From positions 76,682,059 to 76,746,058 of the forward strand of contig NC_021674.1 of assembly GCF_000247815.1 (NCBI RefSeq): 64,000 nucleotides of DNA. Direction: 5' to 3'. The notes beneath the pieces were generated by a model. The model searched no databases and was not told where the DNA came from. It saw nothing but the letters and a program-made list of their open reading frames with translations. The stretch comes from Ficedula albicollis (taxonomy: Eukaryota > Chordata > Aves > Passeriformes > Muscicapidae). How positions within the stretch are numbered: the stretch's first letter is position 1; each line of letters starts with the position of its first letter. Positions 29,201-41,905 of this stretch are shown piece by piece. The translations under genes were made by a program, and so were the position numbers.

Positions 29201-32200
29201 AAAAGGCCAATTGCTAGAGGAGCTGTCTGAGGGAATACAAGATTTAATGGTGATGCTATCAGTTAAGGTGTCACTCTTCTAGTTGGAGAAGATGCATATT
29301 TTTATTTGGCTATTGTCCAACTCTGAATTAAGGTAATTTTACCCCATACATTGAACAGTCATCAGATGGCTGTTGGCCGCTTTCAGGTTGAGATGGATTT
29401 AACTGTCAGTTTAAAGATGGCAGATTTAAGTCCTTGAAAATGAATCCTGATATCATTTTTGTGCAGTAGATAATGAATACCTTTAATTTTGGGAATAACT
29501 TCAGTAAAATTCTCTCTCTGCATTGAAATCATAATGTAATTTCACAGTTACAATAACAGAATCTAGAAAGAAATAACAGGCTTATCTTGTCTTCTTTCAT
29601 TGTTCAATTACAGGTGCTATGGGTGATATCAGAGATCATAAAATTAAATATAGGACAAGGACTTAGCTGGAAGGCTCCTCTTAATCTTTTATGTTTTCTT
29701 TCCAGTGCCTAATGAATTCTGTATTTTTTTTCATTCTCTCTATGTCTGCCCTCTAAGTGATTGTTAGTAGGCTGTTTTACATACTCATACCTACGTCTCA
29801 GATTTTTCTCACTGTATTTGATGTCACACATGCTGACAGAACTCTTAAGCTGAGATACTCTACATGTGGCAAAAGAAGAGTTTTGTCAAAAAGCCACATT
29901 ACCTTTGTCAGGTCACAGGCTAAGTTGGGAAAAATCTCGTTTGCTGCATCCATTCTAGAGATTTTGCCAACTTGTACCACTCAAGCAATGTGATTTTATG
30001 TCTGTAGACTTTTTTCCCAACAAAACTACACTGGCACAACATGGTAGTTTCACATACAGAGTACATCTGTTCTGCTGTGTTGCAGCTGATTCAGGCAGCT
30101 TGAGATCTGGAGTTCATACCTCATGGGTTTATTCAAATAACCTAGGATTTGAGGATTTTGCATTTTTTTCTTCTCCTTATTTCTTTCAAATCTCTTGGAT
30201 AACCTCAGGAACAAAAACTTACCTAATCCTTACTCAACAGTCATGATAATAAATAGAAGAAAAAAAAACAAAACAAAAAAATAACAAACAAAAACCTACC
30301 CAGCAGAATCTGAAACTTTAACCTTTATGCAGGTCAAATAGAGTTGGAAATTCCCTCTAGAAACAAGGATTTTATTTCTATAGAAGAATATATCTATTAT
30401 TTATTTTCCCTTAGGATGTCTCAGTTTAATCTGATCTTCATCCTGGCAAGTACAAGAACTATATTCTCTGCTACTTGCATTGTTGTGGTTTGTTGAAAAC
30501 CTGCCACAGTGTAGAAACAGCACTGTCCCAAAACAGAGTAGTTGCAATCTGGAATGCTAATATTAAGACAATTAATTCTTCACCTGCCCAGGCTCAAGCA
30601 AGATATGAAAGCATCATCTGTATGGCCAGGTTTGACCAACATCACATCATTCAGTGAGAACTCTTTTGGTGGTTGTCAGCAAGGGGAAAAATGACAGAGA
30701 AAAGGCAATTACAGTAAGAAAAGTGTTGTTTGAAAAACAGATTTTCTAGACCATACTTCCATAAATGTGAAAAAGTGCAATCTGTAATTTATTAGGGTTA
30801 AGAATGACCAGAAGAAGAAAAATGTTTCTCAAAGTCAGCACCAAATTAATAAGGAAGCAGATATGAATATTCTGTGCTTTCTGATAGAGATGGAAATGAG
30901 GGGGGCAGAGGAAAAAGGGTTAAACAAAATTAGATGTAGTCACAGGTGTGTAAAAGATAGATACCTAAAGTATTTTTCTAGTCCTGCCATGTGTCAATTC
31001 TAATGCTTATTGTAAGGCTTATAATATATGCATATGAAAGCAAGGACTAGAGCAAGATGGCTGTGCTATGTGACATTACAAAACAACACACCAGCCAGTT
31101 TCTCTATCAGCAGGAATGTAACTCTTCAGTAGCTCAGATTAATGAGGGAAACTTCAAAAATACAAAAAATCAAGAAGAGAGGCTTTTCTGGTGGCACTGC
31201 AGCAGGATAAGGCTTTACTTTTTCCTAGTGATTTGTTTTGAATTTGGTTCAGCCCATATCACTGCAGGGATACCACTAATTTCTTGAGGTAGAACTACCA
31301 TGGAGTGCAACTGGCTTGTAAATCTTGGACTTCATTGCAAGGCTCTTTCATCCCTGAATGATATTAGAAGAACTGATCAGAGTGCCACTCAAGAAGAGTG
31401 ATAAAACCCTCTCCCAAACCCTTATTGCTAAAAGTGTTGTTGGCGGGAAGCAAGGGAACTCAGAAGGACAACAAGGAATAAGAAACTGAGAATTAATTTT
31501 AAAATATCCAGTCCAAAAATAAGGTTATTTGTGTCAGATACCCTGTTTTTTGTTAGGCAGGTTTGGCTGTGTTAGCAATTCTACTGCAATCTTTAGAGTG
31601 CCCTGCATACAGTAACAGAATTAAACCTCGTCACCTTTAAATGACATAGTTCAGTTGAATGCTTGTAAGGTGAACAGTTCATTGCAGCTCTAATGCAACA
31701 TTTTGATGCTCTTGAGGCAAAGATCAATAATTAATGTTCACTAGAGACCTTAATGGCACAATTACCATCACACATTGTTATGTTTTATAATGACATCTCT
31801 CATACCACTAATAACTTTTAAAAGCATAATAGTGATAATACTTGAAGGAAGCAAGTTAACAAAAAACCCCTCAGTATCCTCCCTGCTGTCTCCCTCTTCC
31901 CAACGGTGGATGCTTGTATCTGTGATGGGGATCCTAAGGCTAAGTAAGCACTAGTGGTTATTATAGAACCCCAGGTAAAACGGTGTGTTGAGTAAGAAAA
32001 GAAACAAGTGTACATCATATGAAGTCAGTGCAATCTCACATTGACAACACACACAGTGTGCTGTCAGGTGTATTTTCATCATGCAGACCTTATAGACTTA
32101 GGTGGATATGCCCTCAAATGATAGGCGGGATCTCAAAAGCCCAGTCATTGAGTGTGCAGAAAGTAATAAACCAGACAACTCCTTTCTGGAACTCTTTATT

Positions 32201-35200
32201 TTTTTTAGGAAGCATTTCTTTCTTGTTGTTTCCTTGACAACGAATTTCCATTGTATCAAATGTAGGACAGTTCAGACCATTCATCTTTAAAATTTTACCT
32301 TTACACAGAAACTTCAGTCAAATATTAGTAGGAGAATGATAGAGATTGGTATTCACAAATTGTCACTTCAGTCCAGGGAATCAAGTACCTTTAGGCTTCC
32401 TCTGCACTTGGTGATGAGAGAGACCATTATGCAAGGAGCAGTTTTGAGTATGTAGATATAGGCTAATGCTCTGAACCCTTTCAAAACAGGTCCTCTAGCA
32501 GTGATTCAGAGTAGGAATCTAATTTTCACTTTTTCATCCTCACAACATTATTTTTTTTCGTAAGTATGCAAAACAAATTCTTAAACTCTCATCCTATCAG
32601 CACACTTTGAGGAGATACAATTTCAGTGGAATTTTAAACCATCCCCAGACATTCAGCAGAAATTCCTGAACTGGATTATCAGACATTAATTTCCTTCTCT
32701 GAGATCTTGATGTGCTCTATCCTTCCCTATGGACCCTTTTCTTAAAGGAAATATGCATGTTTGTACAGGAGGAGATCTGAAGTGCACTGTGTGAGAGATT
32801 CTGCCTCTCATTCTGGGATAAGGGGTAAGGAATGTGAAACATGAACACACCTAGTTTCCTAGTTTGGACACTAAAGTGCCTTTACTTCCTCCCTTTTCTC
32901 TTGTGCATATGATTTGGCCTTTGGTGAAAAATGAGAAACATGTTTCTTATGTCAATGTACTTCTGCAAGAAATTGTTTAATTTGTGGACAATTAAACCAA
33001 ACAATCAATAAAATTATTCTTCATTGGTAAATCTCATTAGACTTATTATATTATACAGGCCACTTCTTATGATGGGTTAACATATTATTTCATCACACAA
33101 TAAATGTAGTGAAAAGCACCCCAAACTATTCATCCTCACTGTGTTTCTCAGAAGAGGAAAATTGATAAGGTAAATTTTAACTGAGCTGTTAATTAGGAAG
33201 AAACACATAAAACGGGACACCCTAATGTGGCAGTTTACAAATCAAGGAAAAAAGTAAGTTTTACTGAATTTTATTGCAATTCTTCAAAAGTTTGATCCAT
33301 TTTAAGGCTTCTTTTCTTTCTTTTTTTCTTTTGGTACAAGTAATAAGGAGTTTAAAGACTCATAAAAATAATTTCAAGTCCTATAAGCCTTGACTCTCAC
33401 AGTTCTGAAATATTTGGATAATGAAACATGATATTGCTCAGGCATTCAGCACCAAGATTTAGATTGTCTTTTTCATAGCATATTGACTATGGACCAAAAT
33501 GGAATTCCTGCAAGTCTGGGATTTCATGAACTGAAAATATTAGTATATTGTTGCAGAACATTTTAATTGATGTATCTTATGCTACAGCAGGTGTGTTGGC
33601 CCAAAGATAAGAAGATCTGGATTTTTATTCTATCTTTACACAATTTTACAGTATAAACAATGCAGACTTCTGCCTGACACACTCAGTATACAGTTATTAT
33701 TGAATTTTCTTTCTCTTAATTTTTTATATCATATTTAAAATTATCATTGTCGATTATGTTCTTGCCATTTTTAAATACATATGATTTTATTTATATACAT
33801 ATAATTTTAACACATATATCAATATAAAATAAAAAAGAGAGTATTTTAATGAGTCATTTAGATGATGTGGTGTACTGAATGGTAGAGGAGTGGCAGGCAA
33901 TGCCGGCTACAAACTTGTTCTGCATTGCACATATTCATTTTAAATAGCAACCAATGGCTAATTCACCATTAAATCCAGAAACTGGTGTTAGCAACTACAG
34001 TGATTAGTACAGATTATAGCAGGAGATAAATTCATTTTGGGAGAAAAACTAGGGATGCCAGTAAAAAATAAAATCCCTATGCTGAGGAAGAATCCACATA
34101 ATATATATGATAGACTTGTCCCACAATTTGTAAAGAATCTGCTCAGTTCTACCTCTGTTTTGACATGTTCTTACAGCAAAGCATCTTCTCTCTCTCATGC
34201 TTTGATCAGGAGTAATGCAGCTTTCCATCCTCAGTACTTAAGAGTTCCTCTTCTATTTCAGTGCCAGCTCAGTAGCCAGGCCTTGGCACAATTTCTGACA
34301 ATGTACTTTGGAATCTTCTGTGTTTAGTAACTAAAAGGGGACTTAGCAGCAATTGGCACATCTATGCTGTTATGATGGAAGGAGTGGACAGAAGAAGTCA
34401 AAGGACATCTGCTATCTAATTTGGAGTATTTTCCTGTCAGAGACTCTGCAGGAAGAAAGGACTCAGAAATGCTGCATGATGAAATTGAAAAAAAACAACT
34501 ATTTTCCAGTGTAATCAAAAGATTAGGAGCAAGTTGTCCTCTCTGTCACATTTTGCATTGCTCTAAGAGGAAAAACTGGCCTAGGACTAAGTTTAAGTAA
34601 GCTGGAGATCCTAAAATAGGTACTTGAATTTCTTACATAGCCAGTACAGACTTCAGAGGCCAGCAAAGGCCAACTGAATGGAAGATACTTTTACAGGGAA
34701 CAAATAGCTTTATACAGGGAGCAAATAGCTTAAGAAGGCATTTTTCAGCTGGCATCTAGAGTATAAGCACTGTTAAAAGATATAAGACTAGACCCTTATT
34801 GATACTAACACTAGTGAAAATGTGGATAAAAACCCCAGTCTCATTGTCTCTGAATTTCTTGTGTTTAACTAGGGGCTTATCACTGGTTTAATCCTATGCC
34901 TTTCCTGTTAAGAAAGCAGTGATGATCTAAATAATATAAAATATGAATAACTATGCATCAAGGTGTCCTGAAGTGCAGAATGGTCAATTTATAAAAGAAA
35001 CATATTGTAAAAAGTGCTGAATCATCTTTCATTTTCTGTAACAGGAACTGAACAATTACTTCCTTTAATAATACTTGTTCTGAGGCATCTCAAGAATGAC
35101 ATGTCAAGCCTTGTACCACACTCTGGGAAACATGTTCTTTTGTTTAGCCTTAGCAACAAGGTTTTTCCTGTTTCACTTGGTTTCACTTTTGTAATGGCTT

Positions 35201-35934
35201 CTTTATTGACAGTGACAATACACTTTTATTCACTGATTTGCAGTCTTTTTGTACAAACTGAAATATGAGATTTTTAAGAGAAGATCTTGATATATATTCT
35301 AGATTCCTTGATTGGATAAGGGTTTGATCTAAGACTAGACAATATCTAAATTCTTCATGTCATGAAAAAATGGTGAATGTTTTTCAAAATATCATGTAAA
35401 AGATTGCTGACATTTGTCCTCAGTTTTTGGTACTAAGAGACAAGAAGACAATAGTAATAATTAAATGGAGATAAAAAATAATGCAAGTTATTTTGTCAGA
35501 AGGGAACCTATACTACAATTTCACTCAGATGAGCAAAGTAAAAACATATGTCCTTAAATGAAGAGTCTGAATGTCACTTCTCTCAACTGCTTTTGAAGCT
35601 GAAGTGCAATCCTGAATACTGATGCAAAGTTATTGATAAAGAGACTTAATTTCCTGGAGGGCAGCTTGCATTCTGCTTGGGGACTAAAACTGGGGGATAC
35701 AACAGCTAGAAACAGAAGTACTAAGGTTTTTTAGGCTATTGAATCTTGAACATAGGGTCAAGTCTTTCCAAAATTTTGCAGTAGTTAGATAATTCAGCAA
35801 AAAGAAAGGAAGTTATGCTTTGGTCTTAACTCTGCACGCTAAATGTAGGCAACTTGTATTGTTTGAGATGCATGAGGATATCTCAGTCAGATATAGGACT
35901 GAAATGAAAGAGAGATGTGTGGTAGATTGTTACT
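26282..35934. other. Gene-free AT-rich stretch
   Basis: About 9.7 kb with no recognised gene, RNA or interspersed repeat. Contains an A-rich low-complexity patch (30257-30295) and a small two-copy repeat 'acagggaacaaatagctt'/'acagggagcaaatagctt' near 34695-34731. The longest frame, 34037-34327 plus (96 codons), has no family resemblance I can name. Confidence 0.65.
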
Positions 35935-35998
35935 AATGGCTCATCCCTGGATGTGTTCAAGGCCAGGTTGAATGGGGTCTCATGATTTAATGGAAAAC
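35935..35998 (+). mobile_element. Short CR1 scrap, plus strand
   Basis: 'ggctcatccctggatgtgtt' followed by 'caaggccaggttgaatgggg' matches the CR1 3' region in the sense orientation (pattern 'ccctggaagtgttcaaggccaggttggatgggg'). Similarity lasts about 60 bp and neither the 3' tail nor upstream parts are visible, so it is a worn internal piece. Confidence 0.7.
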
Positions 35999-38312
35999 TG
36001 GGGAAGCAAAGGAACAAACAAAAAACCCACTCTAGAAACTGAATGTGTAAGATCTTGTTAGGAATTGCAGATAGAGGTGAAATCACCATAAATATACATT
36101 TGTAAGGGCCTGCTCGATAAATGATTGGACAGTATATATCTGTTAGGTCCATGATGTTGATTTCATTTTGGCTCACCTTTTTAATTATAGCTATAAAAGG
36201 TATAGGTGGTATTCCTGTACTTTTATAAAATCCGTGATGTTAGGAAGCAAGGATAATTGACTTAATTGCAGAATGGGGATAGATTACATACTAGAATTAG
36301 TCTTCTAACTGTGAGGGTAGAGAAGACTACTCAGGTGATGCCCTGGTATAAGATCTTCATATTCACTATCAGCACATTCAGATTACATCTATATTTTTGT
36401 CAGAATCTTAACTGTTATTTAAAAAATCTCTCTTTGTATAAAGGAGACACAGAAATAATGTTTTTATGAAATGAATTGCTTAAAAAATCTCTTAAAGTTA
36501 TATTCAGCCACGTATTTATATGATAAGATTTTCTGTTTTTTCTGGGACTGTCCTTAGAAAATCTATCCCGTTCTAATTTAATTTTGCAAAGTAACACTTT
36601 AGGTCAATATATTTAAGGTAATAAATATTTCGTTTAATTCTTCGGACAGACAACAAGTGGATTTTCCATGCCCTGTTTAACTTGATCTTGTTTACTTTTG
36701 ACCTCATTTAATTAGCAAAACTTGTCTTTAAAATCGTAAAAATAGACTAAGCTTTCTTTAAGATTTTAAAAATATTGTCTGCTGCTGCTGCCAGATTTAT
36801 GGTCTAGTGCCACCCTAGCTGACTCAGAATAATTTAGTACACAGAAGATTTTGAATAGCAAACCAAAGAAAGAGCTTGTTTTCTTTAATTATTGAATTGA
36901 TATAAATTATAATTAACATAGTGCTCAGAACCTAATTAGACTACCATACAATAATTTATCTTGTGTTTATGTACCATGTCCAATTTGCTTGTGTTAACCC
37001 CTAACCTGCACATTATGACTTGGCATTATGCATTGGTAATAACAGATGTTCATTTTATTTTTGTAATTACCTCAATATGAGATTTAGGGTAATTATTTGT
37101 GCAATTTCATTAATAACATAGAGTTACAAAGCATTGCTAAAGAAAAAAAAATGTATCAATTTACAAACACTTCCTATACTAAATGCATCTATTTTCAGAT
37201 TTATTTTAATCAACTGTAACCTGCTGTTTGGAAAAAAAAAGCAGTGCAGACAAAATGAAATTAGAAATAAACAGGAATTCCAGCAGAGCTATTTCATGCA
37301 AAGAGAACTAGAAATATTAAATAAATTGCCAAGAGCACTGATGCGATCAGTATAAACGGATTCATGGAAGAGAAGGAGAAATTAAAGATGCAGTGACAGT
37401 ATAGAAGGGGGAGAAGGAAATAAATTTAGAGAGCTTGCATGCTTGGGTCAAGCAACCTGACTTACCTTAGTAATTATTTGTTGATGTGTTTCCTCACCAG
37501 GCCTGTATGTATATTCACAGCTTTACCATCGAAATCATTTGTTAACACAAGGGAAGTTCAGACAGGGTCAAAACCAAGGCCCGAAAGTTCAAGCTAGGGA
37601 AGAGATCTGTCATTCTGGAACAGATAGTGAAGTAGCTGTTGGGTGATTGGTGATTTGTGTACCATATGTGCTGACCTAGGATTCTCAGTGGCATGCTTGG
37701 AGATTTGAAGAAGGAAATAGTTCAGTTTCCCAGTACAACAAGGCTGCCATAGGTCATAGCTATTAGTGGCCTACTACACTTTTTATTTGACACAACCTCA
37801 TGGAGGAAAACCTTTTTGCCTATGGCAGCAAAAAAAAATATTTTATCTACTGCCTTTCTTTAATTTAGAGATGCTGCTTTTCAATACGAGTCAGCTAATA
37901 ATTAAGAAAAATAAGAATGTTACTTAGGTAGTTTTAAAAATATTTGAGGCTTTGTTGGGATCTCATGATATCATCTAAATATCTGCGGTAATTAAATATT
38001 GCTCTCAGAGGATGTTTTGTTCACTAATTGGCAAATGCATCAACTAAGAAGCACTGGAATGGCTTATAGAATCTCCCTCTTTTCTTCTGTATGGAAGAGA
38101 AAGAAGCTGTGGGTTGGAGAAGGGATAGAAAAAGCTGCAACGCTAGCTGCTTTTAAAGCATTTCTGAAAGGGTGTCAGAAGTTTGAAAAACGTTGTGGAA
38201 AGAAGTGTGTTTTGAAAGGTTATTTGCATTTTAAGGAATGAACACAAGAAATTAATACAAGAATTTTTTTTCTGTGATACACTCAGGTTTTAAAACTAAG
38301 TAACTCAAAACC

Positions 38313-38370
38313 TCTGTGTGTACACACATACACACACACACACGAACACACACATATATATATATATACA
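38313..38370 (+). repeat. Compound microsatellite GT / CA / TA
   Basis: 'ctgtgtgtacacacata' leads into an interrupted (CA)n and then (TA)n. The GT/AC junction makes a short self-complementary stretch around 38315-38327. Confidence 0.85.
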
Positions 38371-38923
38371 AATCTGTATGAAACAATAGCTGTTTTGTTA
38401 AAAGCACTTCAGGAGTTGGATTTATCTGAAATATTTCTTTAATAAAAAAAAATCTCATTGGACAAATGGGAGATAATTTTGTTCTATGTTTTTCAGTCAC
38501 AGAAACCAGTTTGGATAACCCTTTTCCTTTTGTTCTTGTTTGCAGCTTAGAAAATTTTTAAAAAGCATCTAAATGAATTTTTAGTCAAAACTCATGTACT
38601 AGCCTTATTAGTTTCATCTACAGACCACAGTGAGCCACATCTCTGTTCTCTTGACATTTGGTTAAAAAATCAGCATTTTCTGTTCATGTGAGAAAGATAA
38701 CAAGAATAGAACCTTACAGGAAAATTTCTTTTTTTATCACTGCCATGCCAAACCTCTGCAGCGGTTTTGGAGTAAGGTCTACATAAGCTGATGAGAGTTA
38801 GTTATGTGCTCACATCTGGTTCAGCATTGTCTGGGTGAGGAAGGTGCTTAATCATTAGCTGTAGCTGTCCTTAAATAAAAATAATATTTGGAAACTAATA
38901 AATATGCGTATACTAAAGGAGGC

Positions 38924-39010
38924 TTTTTTTTTTTTGCTTTTGTTTTTGTTTTTTTTGTTTATTTGATGGGTCTAGTTTTTGGTAAATTGTTTGTTTTGTT
39001 TTTTTTTTTA
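38924..39010 (+). repeat. T/G-rich low-complexity block
   Basis: T-runs alternate with TTTTG words, interrupted by 'atttgatgggtctag', and the block ends in a T-run. Comparable to 5772-5898 and 12870-12957. Confidence 0.75.
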
Positions 39011-41855
39011 AATAATTATTAAAATACGGGTCAAAGTTATGATACAGGGAGAATTTTTTGGATTCAGATTTTTTTTGTTTTGCAAACCTGGGCTTTATCC
39101 TCCAGTCTCTAACTAACTCTTACTCTGACTTAATAACTCATAGCATGAAGCTGATAATTTATTCAGATCAGGCCTTCACTGTGTATGGTGTTTAGTCTCA
39201 GAGGAAATGTTCAGTGCTTTATAACTCACAGTAGAGGTAGCAATACAAGTTGAATGACATATATGGCTGTGTGACTTTTAAATTGTTTGAAAAGATGAGC
39301 TATTGATAGATAGCTATTAAAAGTCACTGCAAACAGCACAGATTGTCAAACTAGGGAACTGTTTATTGAAAAGAGTAGAGCAAAAATTCCCTAATGATTG
39401 TACTAAATCAAGTAAAATGATTTCAAACCAGTATAAGACTGCAGCAGTGCTTTCCATCTTGGGATTTCATTTCAAGGCTCATATTTATTAGTACATTGTC
39501 ACAAACCCTTCACTCACAGAATCAAGAGGTTGCATGAGAATCTGCCTGTCATACTGACAGAAGAATGCTTGGAAATGCTAATTAAATGAGTTATTAAAAC
39601 TGAAGAACTAATAGAAGATAGGTAAATGTAAAATTTTCTGTGAACTGTGTGATTGTTAAACCAGTCTATGAGTTTTTAAATCATGGGCATGCTTTTATAA
39701 TTGCCTGTAGCTGTCAATAGACAGAATTGTGTTTCAGTCCGTAAAGGTTTGTCCGTGAAACCAAAATATAACCAGTGTTTCTGACAGAAGTCTTCCCATT
39801 ATCCATCACTTGTTTTATCAGTTTGGTTTTAATTAAGAGGATTTTCTATATAGTCAGAATTTTAGATTTGACTGTGACACAAGTGTTGTCTGTCAATTTG
39901 CTTTCTCTTCTTCCATCAAGACTCAATTTGAATAAGAGCACAGGAATAAAATAGTGTTGTAGAAATAACACTGATAATTCTAAATTGACCACTCAGGAGT
40001 TAAGAAATTCAGAAATACTTGTGCTTTTGCATTTCTAAGTTCTTTCTTTCGTGTCTATAATGCAGACCTTAATTATGCTGTTGTATTATACTTTTTTTCT
40101 CATTAATATTTGCTCTGTTTATCACACTAGAGGGACCTCCTCTAACTGAGACTTTGCTGTTAAGAGAGCCATTGAGGTTTAGAAACACGAAGTGGATGTA
40201 TTATAGAAGTGTACCATAGGATCAGGAATGTGATACCAGATGTGAAGACTGAGGTCAAAACTGTCTGGAAGAAGATCCTAGCTTGTGAGCTTCAGCTTGT
40301 ATTGTGTATATGAAGCAGAACACAGCTTACAGGAGGGATTTCAAATGCCTTTCACACCATCTGCTTCTAAATAATCCAGGGTCTTTTAGGATTTTGTAAA
40401 TTTGTTTTTAGCTTTGCCAAATGACCCATATTAAAAAAAAAAGCAGCAACATATTTTTCTCAATTTGTGGGTGACTTGCTTCCAGAATAACAGAAGATTC
40501 ATCCACACCCATTCATCTCTCCTCAAGTTTGTAACTGCAAATTGTCTGCAGCTCCAAATTTGCTCTGAAATATCAGGTCTATAGCATTTCAAAGTACAGA
40601 TTTGTTTGCCTGTAAGTGAGAATATGCTTTTTTTTTCTTATTTCATCTCAGCATGCCCATGACTAATATCAGTAAATATTGGCCCAAGACAGTAAAAAAG
40701 AACTTTGACTTCCATGTTTCATATTAAATGCCAAGAGTGCTTTGAGACAGAAACAACATCAAACAGGTGGCAGAAAAGGGAGAATTGAAATGTGTGCACA
40801 GATCACAAGGGATGTGGTATATTTTCCATCTAATCTATTTAGTTCTGCGTGTATCGCCCAGTTCCAGGGTATCTAAGCACAGCATGATCTATAGCTTTGC
40901 ACATTGCTCAAGATGCATGATCAGATCTCAGAAAACAGCAAATGCTATCAATAAAACATGAAGCAAAGTTAATTACAAGCTTCCATTCAGAGTCACCCTG
41001 CTGCTCATGGTCCATTATAATGATTCATTCCTAACATGTAGGAGAGATTGACAAACATTTTATAAACTTTTTATTCTCCAAGTTTTCCCTGTGTAATAAG
41101 TGCCTGCTGTACTCTAGGAGAAAGATTAACTATCAATTTTAAATAGAAGAAGAAATAAGCGTTTAAAAGACTAATGAGACACTATTTTTACTGATTTGAG
41201 TACTGTGACTAACCAATGAGTCATATGAATGCTTCTGTCACTAATTAGTCATTGGATGAACCTCTTACTTTATCCTTAAACTCTAATTTTTTTTTAATTT
41301 TTCAGAATTACACTTTTGGAGTGATGAGACCAGTGACTTCATTTTCAAAAGTCCTGCTAAACATGTGTAACACTCTTGTCTGAAAGTAATTTTTTTTTTC
41401 CAATTCCTTTTAAGCCTGTGTTTGTATGTCACTGTCACATCAAGGATACAAATGTTTATAAGTCACAGTCATCTATTTCTGTCATTTAGTGTCTTAAAGA
41501 CCTAAATATCTGAAAAGATTTTTTTTCGTACTGCAGTTAGTCTGTGGTCAAATGTGGAAAGCGCTGGTTATTTTTTCTCCCATTTCCATAACCCATTGAT
41601 TCAATTAAAACAAATGCTAACTAATTTTTCAGCCCACATTCTTGCAAATTGTCTTAACCTGGCATGTTAAATGCATGAGGTATGTGCACACTTATCTTCT
41701 GATGGGTTTGATAACCTCCTTTAATGTGTTTTATAAAAATTCACTGCTATAATGAGATCAGAATGGTGAAAGTCTGTTCAAATTGATGCATTTTGCACAA
41801 AGTTCTATGGGTAAGTCATCATCTTGGGAAAATTATCCCTTGTTCCTTAATTTTC

Positions 41856-41905
41856 TTTTGTAATTTTATTTTGTAATTTTATTTTGTAATTTTATTTTGT
41901 AATTT
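41856..41905 (+). repeat. 13-bp minisatellite, 3.8 copies
   Basis: The unit TTTTGTAATTTTA repeats without error at 41856, 41869 and 41882, followed by a partial copy to 41905. Perfect identity of the units suggests recent slippage. Confidence 0.95.

Noticed and set aside
37999..38241. 80-codon Lys/Cys-containing plus frame as a small secreted peptide
   Set aside because: No signal peptide pattern and no cysteine spacing matching a family I know; frames of this length are expected by chance.
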